From Septoria linicola (Eukaryota; Ascomycota; Dothideomycetes; Mycosphaerellales; Mycosphaerellaceae): a stretch of DNA of 64,000 nucleotides. Both the position numbers and the translations under genes were made by a program. The stretch lies in contig CP099421.1 in assembly GCA_024114885.1 (NCBI GenBank), positions 558,001-622,000 on the forward strand. The letters are read 5' to 3'. Of the stretch, positions 51,834-61,109 are shown in pieces. The notes under the pieces were generated by a model that was not told where the DNA came from, did not search any database, and worked only from the letters and a program-made list of their open reading frames with translations. Within the stretch, counting starts at the first letter, position 1, and every line of letters starts with the position of its first letter.

Positions 51834-52222
51834 GGTTCGGGTGGTGTCAAGAACTATTCGACACAGTCAACTGTATGAAGAAGTCCTTGGTGAGGGTGGA
51901 TTAGTTGTTGCCGGAAAGTCGAGACGTGAGACAGACCAGAATAGCGTGCTGGCCGAGCCGCTTGCCGGTTGCCGTGCGACTATTGCAACCTTCAACAGGT
52001 CCCCGCTTGCTGTGGGCTCGTGAGATTCACTACTCTTGCTAGGCACTGCTCGAACTCAAGTGACCTCTGGGAAGAACCGCTTCACTCGTCTCTTCTTCTC
52101 ATTGGCGAGGCAGATTTTTCGTTGCTTTAGTATATTCTAGCAAGCTCACATTCAGCCTCCCTCTCGAGAGCCTGACAAAGACCGGCCTGCTGGTCACGTT
52201 TTCCCCGCATCCACCACAAATC
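51834..52222. promoter_or_regulatory. Shared RPB9/ESS1 bidirectional promoter
   Basis: A 389-bp spacer separates the ATG of RPB9 (-) and that of the Pin1/Ess1 gene (+). It includes both 5' untranslated regions. No TATA consensus is clear, as expected for housekeeping divergent promoters. Confidence 0.55.
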
Positions 52223-53082
52223 ATGGTATGAGCCTCTGCCTCCAAAACAGTCTGGTCATGCTTCCTCCGCAGTCGCTGATAGCGTCTCCAGGCCACCGGA
52301 CTTCCTGCAGGTTGGGAAGTGCGCCACAGTAACAGCAAAAATTTGCCGTACTACTTCAACCCGGCCACCAAAGAATCGCGATGGGAGCCACCCGCAGAAA
52401 CAGACAGCGAGGTCCTCAAGCACTACATGGGTCAGTACCACTCAGGGAGTCTCCGACCTGACGCTGTCCAACAGCAGAACCTTGATGGCAAGATCCGCGC
52501 CGCACATCTTCTGGTCAAGCACAAGAACTCGCGTCGACCATCATCATGGCGTGAATCGGAAATCACAAGATCCAAGGAAGATGCCATGGACATCATTCGC
52601 GGCTACGAGACGAAGATAAGAAACGGCGAAACCAGCCTCGGAGACCTTGCCGTCACCGAGAGTGACTGTTCTTCAGCTCGGAAGCGGGGCGATCTGTAAG
52701 TCACGTCCTTTGGGCACTTCTCCACCCCATGGCACCACGCTGCCCCAACGAGCCCCGCCGGAGAAACTAGGATGTACTCGCACGTGCTGACGACGTCCTT
52801 CAGAGGCTTCTTTGGCAAAGGTGACATGCAGGCCGAGTTTGAGAAGGCATCATTCGCGCTTCAGCCTGGTGAGGTGTCACAGATCGTCGAGACGCAATCT
52901 GGGTTGCATATCATTGAGCGGTAGGTCACATCAATTAGTTTCTCAAGATGCCTCGCGTGGTTTGCATGCATGCCTCAAAGGCTCCTATCGGCTGCGAGCG
53001 GCTGTTTGCACGCCACGTCATGGGGTCTCGCGTTCTAGATTCTGAGGTTACAACAGCTGATCTCTTTGTTAGACTGGAATAA
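52223..53082 (+). CDS. ESS1: Pin1/Ess1 peptidyl-prolyl cis-trans isomerase
   Basis: Four exons: 52223-52225 (just ATG), 52292-52695, 52804-52920 and 53073-53082 (177 aa), with introns of 66, 108 and 152 nt. The first coding exon is only the start codon; the next codon GCC begins after a TCTCCAG acceptor. It acts on Ser/Thr-Pro phosphosites, chiefly the Pol II CTD. WW domain: LPAGWEVRHSNSKNLPYYFN, then RWEPP (about residues 4-36). Parvulin domain: IRAAHLLVKHKNSRRPSSW, DCSSARKRGDLGFFGKGDMQ, EFEKASFALQPGEVSQIVET, QSGLHIIERLE. The last exon encodes only the final R (2 of 3 bases before it), L, E, stop. It sits divergent to RPB9. Confidence 0.95.
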
Positions 53083-54154
53083 GTCCTGAACACAGATGCG
53101 GAAGGACCCAAGCGATAAACGACGATGCTTGTATCACAATGCGGACCTGGGTCACTTCGACGTCAGTTAGAGAAAATTCCATAGTCACAGCATACCTCCC
53201 AGCGAGGAAACAAGCGTGTTCAGAATCAGCAATGTGTGAAGAGATGCAGGGCTGTGCCTAAAGCGTGCTATGACGCTAGTTCGACGATGTAAAACGTGCC
53301 TCTTTGTGCCTGTATCGGATCTGGTCAATTGCGACTTCCTCCGTAGGGGTCACCTTGTCAAACCCGTTCGACCTTCTTCAAGGTAAGACAAGACGCTGAT
53401 GCTGGCAACCCGGTACAGGATTGCATATGCACACGTTACGAAGGCAATTCACGAGCGTCTCGCAGTGTTTCCATTCACTTGACCGTGCTCACTGTCAAGC
53501 GGACCATTCCAGGCTTGGTCTAGCGACTGGGAAGAGCTTTGCCGCTGTACCGTTGAATGAGGTTCCATAGACTTCCGCTCACACAATGTCTACAGGGTCT
53601 CTGTATCTTTGCATGAGATCTGCACGGCCAAACGCACTGCGGCCGCCAAAGACGCTCGTCAGGCAAGCGCATCGAGTCGTCACGAAAAAGGGAAACAGCT
53701 TACAGGCACACAATCACCTGGACCTTCCAAAACTAAGCACACAATCTCATTCACCACTGCTCAAATCACAAACAAACACACTCCTTGACAGAGAACAGTT
53801 CCACCCTCTCTTATCCCCACAACAAACCAACCCAACATCGCGACTCGCCAGCATCGCTTGGGTATGTAACTCCTTGAAGAGAAGGCTTGTAGTATCAATA
53901 TCCGCTCACATCTGAAAGCAGTAGCCGACATCGACAACCGGCGATCTCTGACGCAGTCCTTCGCTCACTTCGCATTGGGAACGGATCCGAATTCGCGTTT
54001 CCTTCACACCAGCTAGTACAGCACCTGACGGCGGCAGCTCCTAAGAAGCATAAAACCTCGAAGGAACTCACAGACTCGAGTCTTGTGCAACCTTCATCCT
54101 CGACATCCAATCAATCACTTCGAATCAGTTTACCAGACAGCCAGATCCGCCAAC
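53083..54154. other. Intergenic
   Basis: About 1.1 kb. An ATG-led frame at 53,586-53,915 (109 codons) is basic and Ser/Asn-rich with no recognisable family. The region also holds the 5' flank of the next gene. Confidence 0.5.
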
Positions 54155-55198
54155 ATGGACTTTGCTCAGCAGCGCCCGCGTGCTAGTTCTGCGCAGTCTC
54201 GCCAGCCGGCACACCGTCGTCCCTCCTGGGCCAAGCAACAGATATCCTACGACATCTACATGCGCCCAGACCTCGCTGCTGGTCGTTTCCCGGGTGCTGA
54301 CTCTAACCACGAGAAGTACAGCTACGACGATCTCCACCTCAAACAGTGGCCAATCCCTGAGGACATCCTGTCACAGCTTCCTCCAGAAGTCAAGCGCGCT
54401 GCCCAAGAGTGGAAGTACACGGGCGCTGCGGTCTGCACCGCTCTCGAGCGCATTTCCAAGCTCGATGACGAGTCTCTTCATCGCGGCTACCCAGAGAAGA
54501 CGCTCACGCACCTTTCGCGCCGTCCATCCGTTCAGTCGCAAACTCTCATGGGACCGCAAACTCCGCCAATGAGCTCTCCTCCTTCTCCAGGTCCGATGGC
54601 AATCGCCGCAAGTGGCATGCGACTTGAGAAGCTCAATCAATTCTCGCAGTACCAGCTGGTCGGCATGGAATCACCACCTTTCACTCCTGTTAACACCGGA
54701 GCCTGCCCAACACCAGATGCTCAGACCAACATGACAGCATCGACTGCTCCAGACCTCCAAGCCCTGAGCCAGCAGCTCTCGCCTCTTTCGATTGCCACTT
54801 CTCGGGCTGATTCAGGGGTCGGTTCTAGCGTCGCCCAGTCCGATGGCTTCAGCAGCTCGTTCGGCTCTACGTTCTCGAGTATATCATCCAATCAATCCTC
54901 GGCCACTTTTGATGAGGCAGCTTGGGAGACATTCCTCAAGGCCTACGACGCTGAGTTGTTCGACATTCGCACCCACTCAGGTCCACGTCTCAAGGGTGCT
55001 GGCTACACTATCGACAAGGCTCGTGTAGAGTGGGGCTCGGACAAGAACCATGACAAGACCGCACTGGCCAAGTTCAACGAGTGGTGGTCGAACATGAAAG
55101 TGGAAATGGCCAAGTACGACGACAAGATCCGTGAGCTAGAGGCTCCCAACATCGACACCGTTCGTGCTGAGCGCATGGCGTACGGCATGTCGATCTAG
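54155..55198 (+). CDS. Conserved ascomycete hypothetical protein
   Basis: Single exon, 347 aa, ATG 54155. N-terminal low-complexity (QQRPRASSAQSRQPAHRRPS) leads to an ordered segment: SYDIYMRPDLAAGRFPGADS, YSYDDLHLKQWPIPEDI, AQEWKYTGAAVCTALERI. A Ser/Pro linker (residues 130-250) follows, then a C-terminal helical module: FDEAAWETFLKAYDAELFDI near residue 253, and ALAKFNEWWSNMKVEMAKYD near residue 308. It resembles a family of unknown function shared by Dothideomycetes. No catalytic motif. Probably soluble. Confidence 0.7.
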   Translation: MDFAQQRPRASSAQSRQPAHRRPSWAKQQISYDIYMRPDLAAGRFPGADSNHEKYSYDDLHLKQWPIPEDILSQLPPEVKRAAQEWKYTGAAVCTALERISKLDDESLHRGYPEKTLTHLSRRPSVQSQTLMGPQTPPMSSPPSPGPMAIAASGMRLEKLNQFSQYQLVGMESPPFTPVNTGACPTPDAQTNMTASTAPDLQALSQQLSPLSIATSRADSGVGSSVAQSDGFSSSFGSTFSSISSNQSSATFDEAAWETFLKAYDAELFDIRTHSGPRLKGAGYTIDKARVEWGSDKNHDKTALAKFNEWWSNMKVEMAKYDDKIRELEAPNIDTVRAERMAYGMSI

Positions 55199-55696
55199 GC
55201 ACTGCACCGGATACAGCACTAAGACACGGCCGCACATCGCGCGCGACATCACGAAAGCCTTCGGAGCGTTTGCTTCATGGCGACTATTACGAATTACAAC
55301 GGCAGAATGGGAGGTAGAAAGGTGGTGCCACGGTTGCGCTTTCACGGCGCGGCACTGCAGAAACTATGGTTCAGCGAAGGTGCTGTGGAGTTCTTGCTTT
55401 TACAAAACCTGACGAACTGATATGCATAGCCTCTTTGGCCACGCGGACGGGAGAAGTGCATCCAGACATACGACGATGAGGCATAGAGACAGACAGGGAG
55501 GGCCGCGGAGAGCGAAGGTCGTAGCGCTGGTCGCTGCGCCAGCTTCTGCTCAGTGCCTCATAGAAACGCAAATGAATGACATTGAATCAACGCTCTCCTT
55601 TCGCAGATTGCTATCCTGCTGACTTGTGCCGTATCAATTCCAACTGTCTTCAATTTGTCGCACGATTATGTCATACTATGCTCAAATCTCATCATC
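55199..55696. other. Convergent intergenic spacer
   Basis: 0.5 kb, the 3' flanks of two convergent genes. Nothing else is seen. Confidence 0.6.
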
Positions 55697-57172
55697 TTAC
55701 ATCGAACCCATGAACGCAGCTATAGCTACAAGAGTATACGGCGCCCACCACTTGACTACATGCGCGGGCGCAGCGCTCAGTTTCGTCCAGTCGTATTGAT
55801 CCGGCCAGAATCCTACTGCTTGTTTCAGGCGATCCTCGCGTTTCGCTCCGTCTCCAGACGAGTCGTCGTTGAAATCGACTGGCGACGTGTCATCTTCGAT
55901 TTTCGAGGGCGTAGCTGATGATGCTGTCGATCGTATTGATGATAGTGTATGGATAGCTTCGCTGGTGGCGTTTGCGAGCGATGGCTTCGAGGTTGAGTCA
56001 ATGAGGGTGGAGGACTCGAGTGGTAGGGAGGCGGCGTCGATCGTGGGCATCGAGGATGCAAGGATAGGGGCTATTGTTCTTTCACTGCCGATGGTAGAAG
56101 TAGATGTCCTTTTGCACGGTGTGATATCAGCGTCACTTGTCACCTGCTTCGCGTTTAGGGATTTGAGGGCGTGAGCGGACCTTAGATCGTCCTGCCATAG
56201 GGAAGTCCATTCTGGAGGAATGCCGTGATCGATGTTTTCGTGCTTTGGCATGCGACCGGTCTCGTATGTGGTCAACAAGGCTGCGACATATTGTCTGTAG
56301 TTGTCAGCGCTGACGAGCGCGGCTTCGGGCGAGTATGCGGCTAGTTTTTGGGTGTGGTGCGTGCCGTAGGTCAGGTTGGCGGAGTTGGGATCGTTGGATT
56401 CGAGATCGTTGACTGTCCAGCTTTGATCAGCGACTAAGGCGGAAAGAGTCAAAGACGAGCTCGACGGTGTGGACTTACTTCCTGCTGGTGCTTCTGGCAC
56501 GAGGAGAGTGTGTACGCCTTCGTGAACGAGCACTTGGATCTGAAACGCAGTGGCGCGTGGCCTTCTCGCGAGCAGTTGCCCAGGCCTGTTGAAGTAGGCT
56601 GGACATATATCGACTCGCGCGTTCTGCTGACCATTTGGAGCATGGAAGTCCGGCTTTGAACCACCAACTACCATCGCCGATGCAAAAGATATGCAGTCCC
56701 CCTGAGACTTCCGACAGACATACGTCGTATGTTGCAACGAGTGCAGCAAGCGCTGCAACTTGTCTGAGACAAAAGCCGTCAGCTCCCTTCTGATCTTGAA
56801 AACAGCTACTCGATTCTACTTACCAGCTACGAACGCGATCCTCTCCTTTGTCGGGTCCTTTCCAAAGTACAGCTCGAAAATTCGATGCGCCGTTGATCTG
56901 GACCTCGATACACTCTCGTTATGCTGTCGCACAGCGAATTCCATCATGATTTCGGCGGACCTGCGCGCATCTTCCACGATCAATTGCCGGACAGTGTCGC
57001 AATCCTCAGTGCGCCAGCTGGAGTCTGTCGTAGATCTCGTCGATAGTGATGAGAAGTTTGCATCATTGGATAATGAATGGTCTGGAGCCAATGAATGCCG
57101 ATTCGTAGGGGCGACAGCAGCAGATGCTGATGTGACGGCCGCCAAAGAGGCTGCCGCGGTCAATAGTCGCAT
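55697..57172 (-). CDS. Secreted aspzincin-type metallopeptidase
   Basis: Exons 57172-56824 and 56763-55697 (471 aa), one 60-nt intron. A second, 45-nt in-frame intron is possible near 56,480-56,436 (GTAAGT donor, CTTAG acceptor) and would shorten the protein by 15 residues. It has a signal peptide (MRLLTAAASLAAVTSASA). The zinc site HEGVH (H197-E198-x2-H201) lies in QIQVLVHEGVHTLLVP. The third ligand of aspzincins lies in a GTxDxxYG motif, which is not present in the standard form; a DPNSANLTYG segment is close. The C-terminal half is Ser/Thr-rich and ends in a hydrophobic tail (WWAPYTLVAIAAFMGSM), like a GPI-anchor signal. Probable cell-surface protease or pseudo-protease. Confidence 0.75.
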
Positions 57173-57486
57173 CTTAGTCGAGATGGATATAGGATACTGT
57201 CAGTAGGGAGATACCAGTGAGTCCTTTGGGCCATGAGATGTGAGGAATGTATTTCACGCTGTACTGCCAAGACCGGACCCGGTCTTCATCTGGTCAGCCT
57301 GGCGGACATTTCCAGCGCAGGGTGTCGTGAAATCAGTCGGGAGCGAATATGGATCATCAATGTGATTATATTGTGGTATGGATGCAGCTGACATACCATT
57401 ACCGCGAATGAACTGCTCCCGATAGGTAGCAACTGGACAAGGCCGCACTTTCTCCCACGTGCAGGCAACGTGGACAGAGCCTTCCT
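57173..57486. other. Intergenic, peptidase promoter
   Basis: 314 bp between two - strand genes, containing the peptidase promoter. A weak - strand frame (57,254-57,490) overlaps it without support. Confidence 0.5.
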
Positions 57487-60015
57487 TCACAACTTTCTGG
57501 TATAGTTTTTCGGCACCAAGCCTACTTTCCCAGCATACACCGCAACGCTCCAGTCAGGGTTCAGGTCTTCATTCTCTCGCAGCTCTGCATTTTTCGGAAA
57601 GTGGAGCTCATCCTTTTCGTCCGCCTTAGGCCATCTGGACCAGACCGCAACAGCACTTGTTTCGCCGCTCGACTCAGCAGGCACAGCTCTTCTATCGTTC
57701 TGGCGCTCTGCTACATCATCTTTGAGTCTCCATCCACCGACCATTTCTCTCATTGTCACGCGGACTTTGCCTGGCCCGGCTGGCGTTGGAGTGTCTTGGT
57801 AGCCCACTACTGCCATCCTGTGTCCTTGCAGACATCTCCGCCAGCCGTTTGGGCCGTTTGCGGACGAAATCTTGCCGATGGCAACGAGCGAGTGGTAGCA
57901 CTCATTGCAGATGTCGTAGTCACCTGCACTGCACTGATAGCAGTGAAAGCGCGTTTCTCGCAGATTGATAGGCTGTCTGCAGATGTCACAATCTGTCAGC
58001 ACTGGAAGCAGGACATAAGAGTCTTGCTTGAGATGGGGAACCGGGAGGCATAGAGGGATTCGCGATGGGTCGGAGTTGCGCAGCGTGCTGATATGTGCAA
58101 TGGCCAGGAGTGGGTGCGTGCAGTGCCGGCCTTTCAAGACGCAAGCATTACAATAGCCCCAGGCACCTTCCAAGCAGTGGTTGCAGTACCAGTAACAGTC
58201 ATTCGAGTAGCTGAGGCACGATTCGCAGAACGCGCCCTCTTGGAGAATTCGATCTACAGAGCTCACTGATGTGGTTGGCGCAGAGTCGGTGGAGGCAATG
58301 AACTTCCGTGGCATGAGCAGGTGGGGATAATCGACAGACCGAGGATCATTTGCGACCTCTGCGGCTTTCTGCCAGCGATAGATAGCAACAAGGCCGAAGC
58401 CAAACCAGTGGTGGCATCCCTTGCCCTCGCGATAGCAATCTAGACAAAGATTAAAAGTGCCAGAATCACATTTCGAGCAATTATAGTGAAGCTGGAGGCC
58501 GATATCAGCCTTGTGACAATTAGAACATGTCACTGAACCAGACGAGAGTCCTTGATTCGAGGCTGGAATTATCTCGGAAGTTACTGGTTCTGGTGCGAGC
58601 GCAGCAGCGGACACAGCTGGTCGCACTTCTTGTTGTGGTACAGCATTGGCTGAAAGAACACTTTGTTCCGCCAGGGGCAGAACCGTGGCAGTCTCAGGCG
58701 TCGATGGGCCAGTTTGTCTTCGTGTAGGCTCAGCGGAACGAGCATCCCTGGTTCGAGGCGGGTGCGTGGGTTCAAGAGCGGCTGGTCGCAGTGAGTTGGA
58801 AGTTGCTCGAACACGACGTACATCGTCGCGCATGCGTGCAGGATCAGTGGTACTCCGTGCATTGCTCGACAGAGCTCGCGGCCGCTGTGCCTCCGCTGCA
58901 GCCCTGTCAGCTGGAACAGCCGATAAGTCCGTAGCTGATCTGGCTGCTGCTGTAGCATTGTCCGAAGGATCCTGGCGGCGACCTTCTCTGTTCTGCCCGG
59001 TCGAGCTAGCAGAGCGGCGATGGTGTCTCTCTGCACCAGCTGTAGCTTGTTGCTCAAACAAATGTGGTCTAGCAATCGGCGGTCTTGGCCGTGCTTGAGG
59101 CTGCTGTTGATGGGCTATGTGCGCTCGAGGACTATTTGCTCTTCTGCTTTGCGCGGGTGCGGCAGCCTCGTCTCGTTCCCGATTTCGAGATCTGTCCCGG
59201 TGCCGCTGCCGCCTGCGATATGCTTCAGCGATACGTTCCGTGAGCTCTTCTTCTTGCGCGGGCGTCAGGTTGTCAATGTCGATCCCATTCAGCAGACCTT
59301 CGGAATAGATAGATTGCAGTATCTCCTGCTGCACGTCCTCTGAGCTGATATCCGAGTTACTGAGCAGACTTCGCAACGACGGCTGATGTTCGACCTGTCT
59401 TTCTGCCTCCTGTTGCCGAATCTCTGCTTGCTGTGCAACCCATCTGCTGGACTGCTGTCGTCTGCTCAGCTCCTCTGGCCTGTGAGACTGATCACGCTCT
59501 TGCCTCCTTCTCTGCCTCTCCCGAGTCGCCCTTTCGGTGCGCCGTCTCGCCGTTTCTGGATCCACGTTCGCCATGCTCAAGCCCATGATATCAGCCATAA
59601 GCCTCTCATCCTCGCTGTCCTCGTCTGCACGGGTCACCTCGACTGGTGGTATGATATCATCTCCAGGCTTGTAGTGCCTGCGCATCTCTTCTTTGTCTTC
59701 ATCGGACTTGCCCTTGTCTGGATTCGCCTTTAGAAATCCTTCCAAGAGAGCGGTCAGCCTCCAATCTGCTTTCGTACCTCTGACGGACTCCCTGCACGAT
59801 GGACAAGTGTAAGGCGAGCCGGTCGTGCGCTTATTACTGTTCACTACACTTGCAGCTTGCCATGCAAACCATTCCTTCACGCAGCCTCCACAGAAGGTAT
59901 GCAGACAATCCAGCAAGGTCAGCGGCTGGTATAAGATATCTGTGCAGATTGAGCACGTCAGCTCTTTCTCGAGATCTAGCAGGCCGCCGCCACGATCAGC
60001 GCTGTGTTCTGCCAT
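57487..60015 (-). CDS. RING-ZZ-SH3 ubiquitin ligase-like protein
   Basis: Single exon, 842 aa, ATG 60015. An N-terminal C3HC4 RING (C21, C24, C37, H39, C42, C45, C71, C74) is similar to CHFR-type RINGs. A long disordered Arg/Ala/Gln-rich region (residues 150-480) holds predicted helices. Three zinc-binding ZZ-like units follow: CSNCHKADIGLQLHYNCSKC (about residue 495), CESCLSYSNDCYWYCNHC (about residue 594), CDICRQPINLRETRFHCYQC (about residue 675). The C-terminus reads as an SH3 fold (VAVWSRWPKADEKDELHFPK, AVYAGKVGLVPKNYTRK). The layout suggests an E3 scaffold with several binding surfaces. Substrates unknown. Confidence 0.85.
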   Translation of the reverse strand: MAEHSADRGGGLLDLEKELTCSICTDILYQPLTLLDCLHTFCGGCVKEWFAWQAASVVNSNKRTTGSPYTCPSCRESVRGTKADWRLTALLEGFLKANPDKGKSDEDKEEMRRHYKPGDDIIPPVEVTRADEDSEDERLMADIMGLSMANVDPETARRRTERATRERQRRRQERDQSHRPEELSRRQQSSRWVAQQAEIRQQEAERQVEHQPSLRSLLSNSDISSEDVQQEILQSIYSEGLLNGIDIDNLTPAQEEELTERIAEAYRRRQRHRDRSRNRERDEAAAPAQSRRANSPRAHIAHQQQPQARPRPPIARPHLFEQQATAGAERHHRRSASSTGQNREGRRQDPSDNATAAARSATDLSAVPADRAAAEAQRPRALSSNARSTTDPARMRDDVRRVRATSNSLRPAALEPTHPPRTRDARSAEPTRRQTGPSTPETATVLPLAEQSVLSANAVPQQEVRPAVSAAALAPEPVTSEIIPASNQGLSSGSVTCSNCHKADIGLQLHYNCSKCDSGTFNLCLDCYREGKGCHHWFGFGLVAIYRWQKAAEVANDPRSVDYPHLLMPRKFIASTDSAPTTSVSSVDRILQEGAFCESCLSYSNDCYWYCNHCLEGAWGYCNACVLKGRHCTHPLLAIAHISTLRNSDPSRIPLCLPVPHLKQDSYVLLPVLTDCDICRQPINLRETRFHCYQCSAGDYDICNECYHSLVAIGKISSANGPNGWRRCLQGHRMAVVGYQDTPTPAGPGKVRVTMREMVGGWRLKDDVAERQNDRRAVPAESSGETSAVAVWSRWPKADEKDELHFPKNAELRENEDLNPDWSVAVYAGKVGLVPKNYTRKL

Positions 60016-61109
60016 GCTGGCCTCGTTAGCTGAGCCTGCTTTGCTTTACTCTTCTGCACGCAGAGGCGAGAGATAGTTCGTGTCGGCGGTATTGATCTGG
60101 TGATGTGCTGTGATATCAGCTATTCCCAGACCCACCACAAGCAGAGTATGCTATGCATAGACTGCCCGTGTGATGAAAAGGCATACAGTGTCAAGCTGGA
60201 ACAGAAAGAACTTGCTGCTCGCCTAGATACTTGGACAGCTCAGAGAGACGACGTCCAAGACAGAGTCTCTCGGCTTCGCTCCCGACAGCGCAGAGTGCGT
60301 GGCATCTCTCAAACTGTCATGTGAGACCACAATGGCGTGTGAAGCACTTCACTCGATACCCAATAATTGGCAACGTCGACATTGCGGTCACAACAGAGCG
60401 ATGAAGTTTCGTCCATGCAACAGAATATGAGAGCAAAAGATGTCTCGCCGCTGTCTCCGTCACCATGTCAGTCCATCGCAACTTTGCTTGGCAAAGCAGA
60501 TTGCCTTCAAGGATCGACGTTCTGTTTCGATCTCAAATCCTTTCAATCCCACGTGGATCTGAGACGTCCGTCTGCTGATCATCACACTTACACGTTACGC
60601 ACTGCGGTGCCCTCTCGACACCCGTCACTCACATGCACTGCTATCGGCTTCTTCTGTTTGCTTGTCCATCTGGAACTTGCCTGTGAACACCCCGCCTCCG
60701 AGGCCTCGCTTGCACTCCACTAGCTCTGCCGTGGTATGCATAATCCATATGGCTCCGCGCGGCCCAGATGTTGCTCCAAGATACAGAGAGATGATAGAGT
60801 TTGCAGCCGAAACGACAGGACCTCAGACGCTGTCGCAGCTGCTGCTATTTGTACACGGCTTCTCTGCCGGAGTAGGACACTCCAGTTTGAGGATGTCCTC
60901 CGATGAAATGCCTGTTCCAAGTAATCGAGCTTGCTTAGGCAATGGAATCTCTTCGGGTCTATTTCAGAAGGGACGCCGTGCTTTCCGGGATGAGCTATCC
61001 TGAGAACCTCTCCTCGAACTCGGTAGGCAATAAATTCGAACTTCCTCCACACACAGAATCATTGTGCAGGTAGGCCTGCTATCGCTCATTCCTAGTCTAT
61101 CGTCCTACG
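60016..61109. other. Divergent intergenic region
   Basis: 1.1 kb between divergent genes. Frames at 60,367-60,723 and 60,720-61,052 overlap antisense and look fortuitous. No RNA gene is seen. Confidence 0.5.

Noticed and set aside
51348..51878. 176-codon + strand frame over RPB9
   Set aside because: It is antisense to the RPB9 exons and intron; its hydrophobic run is the complement of the acidic run.
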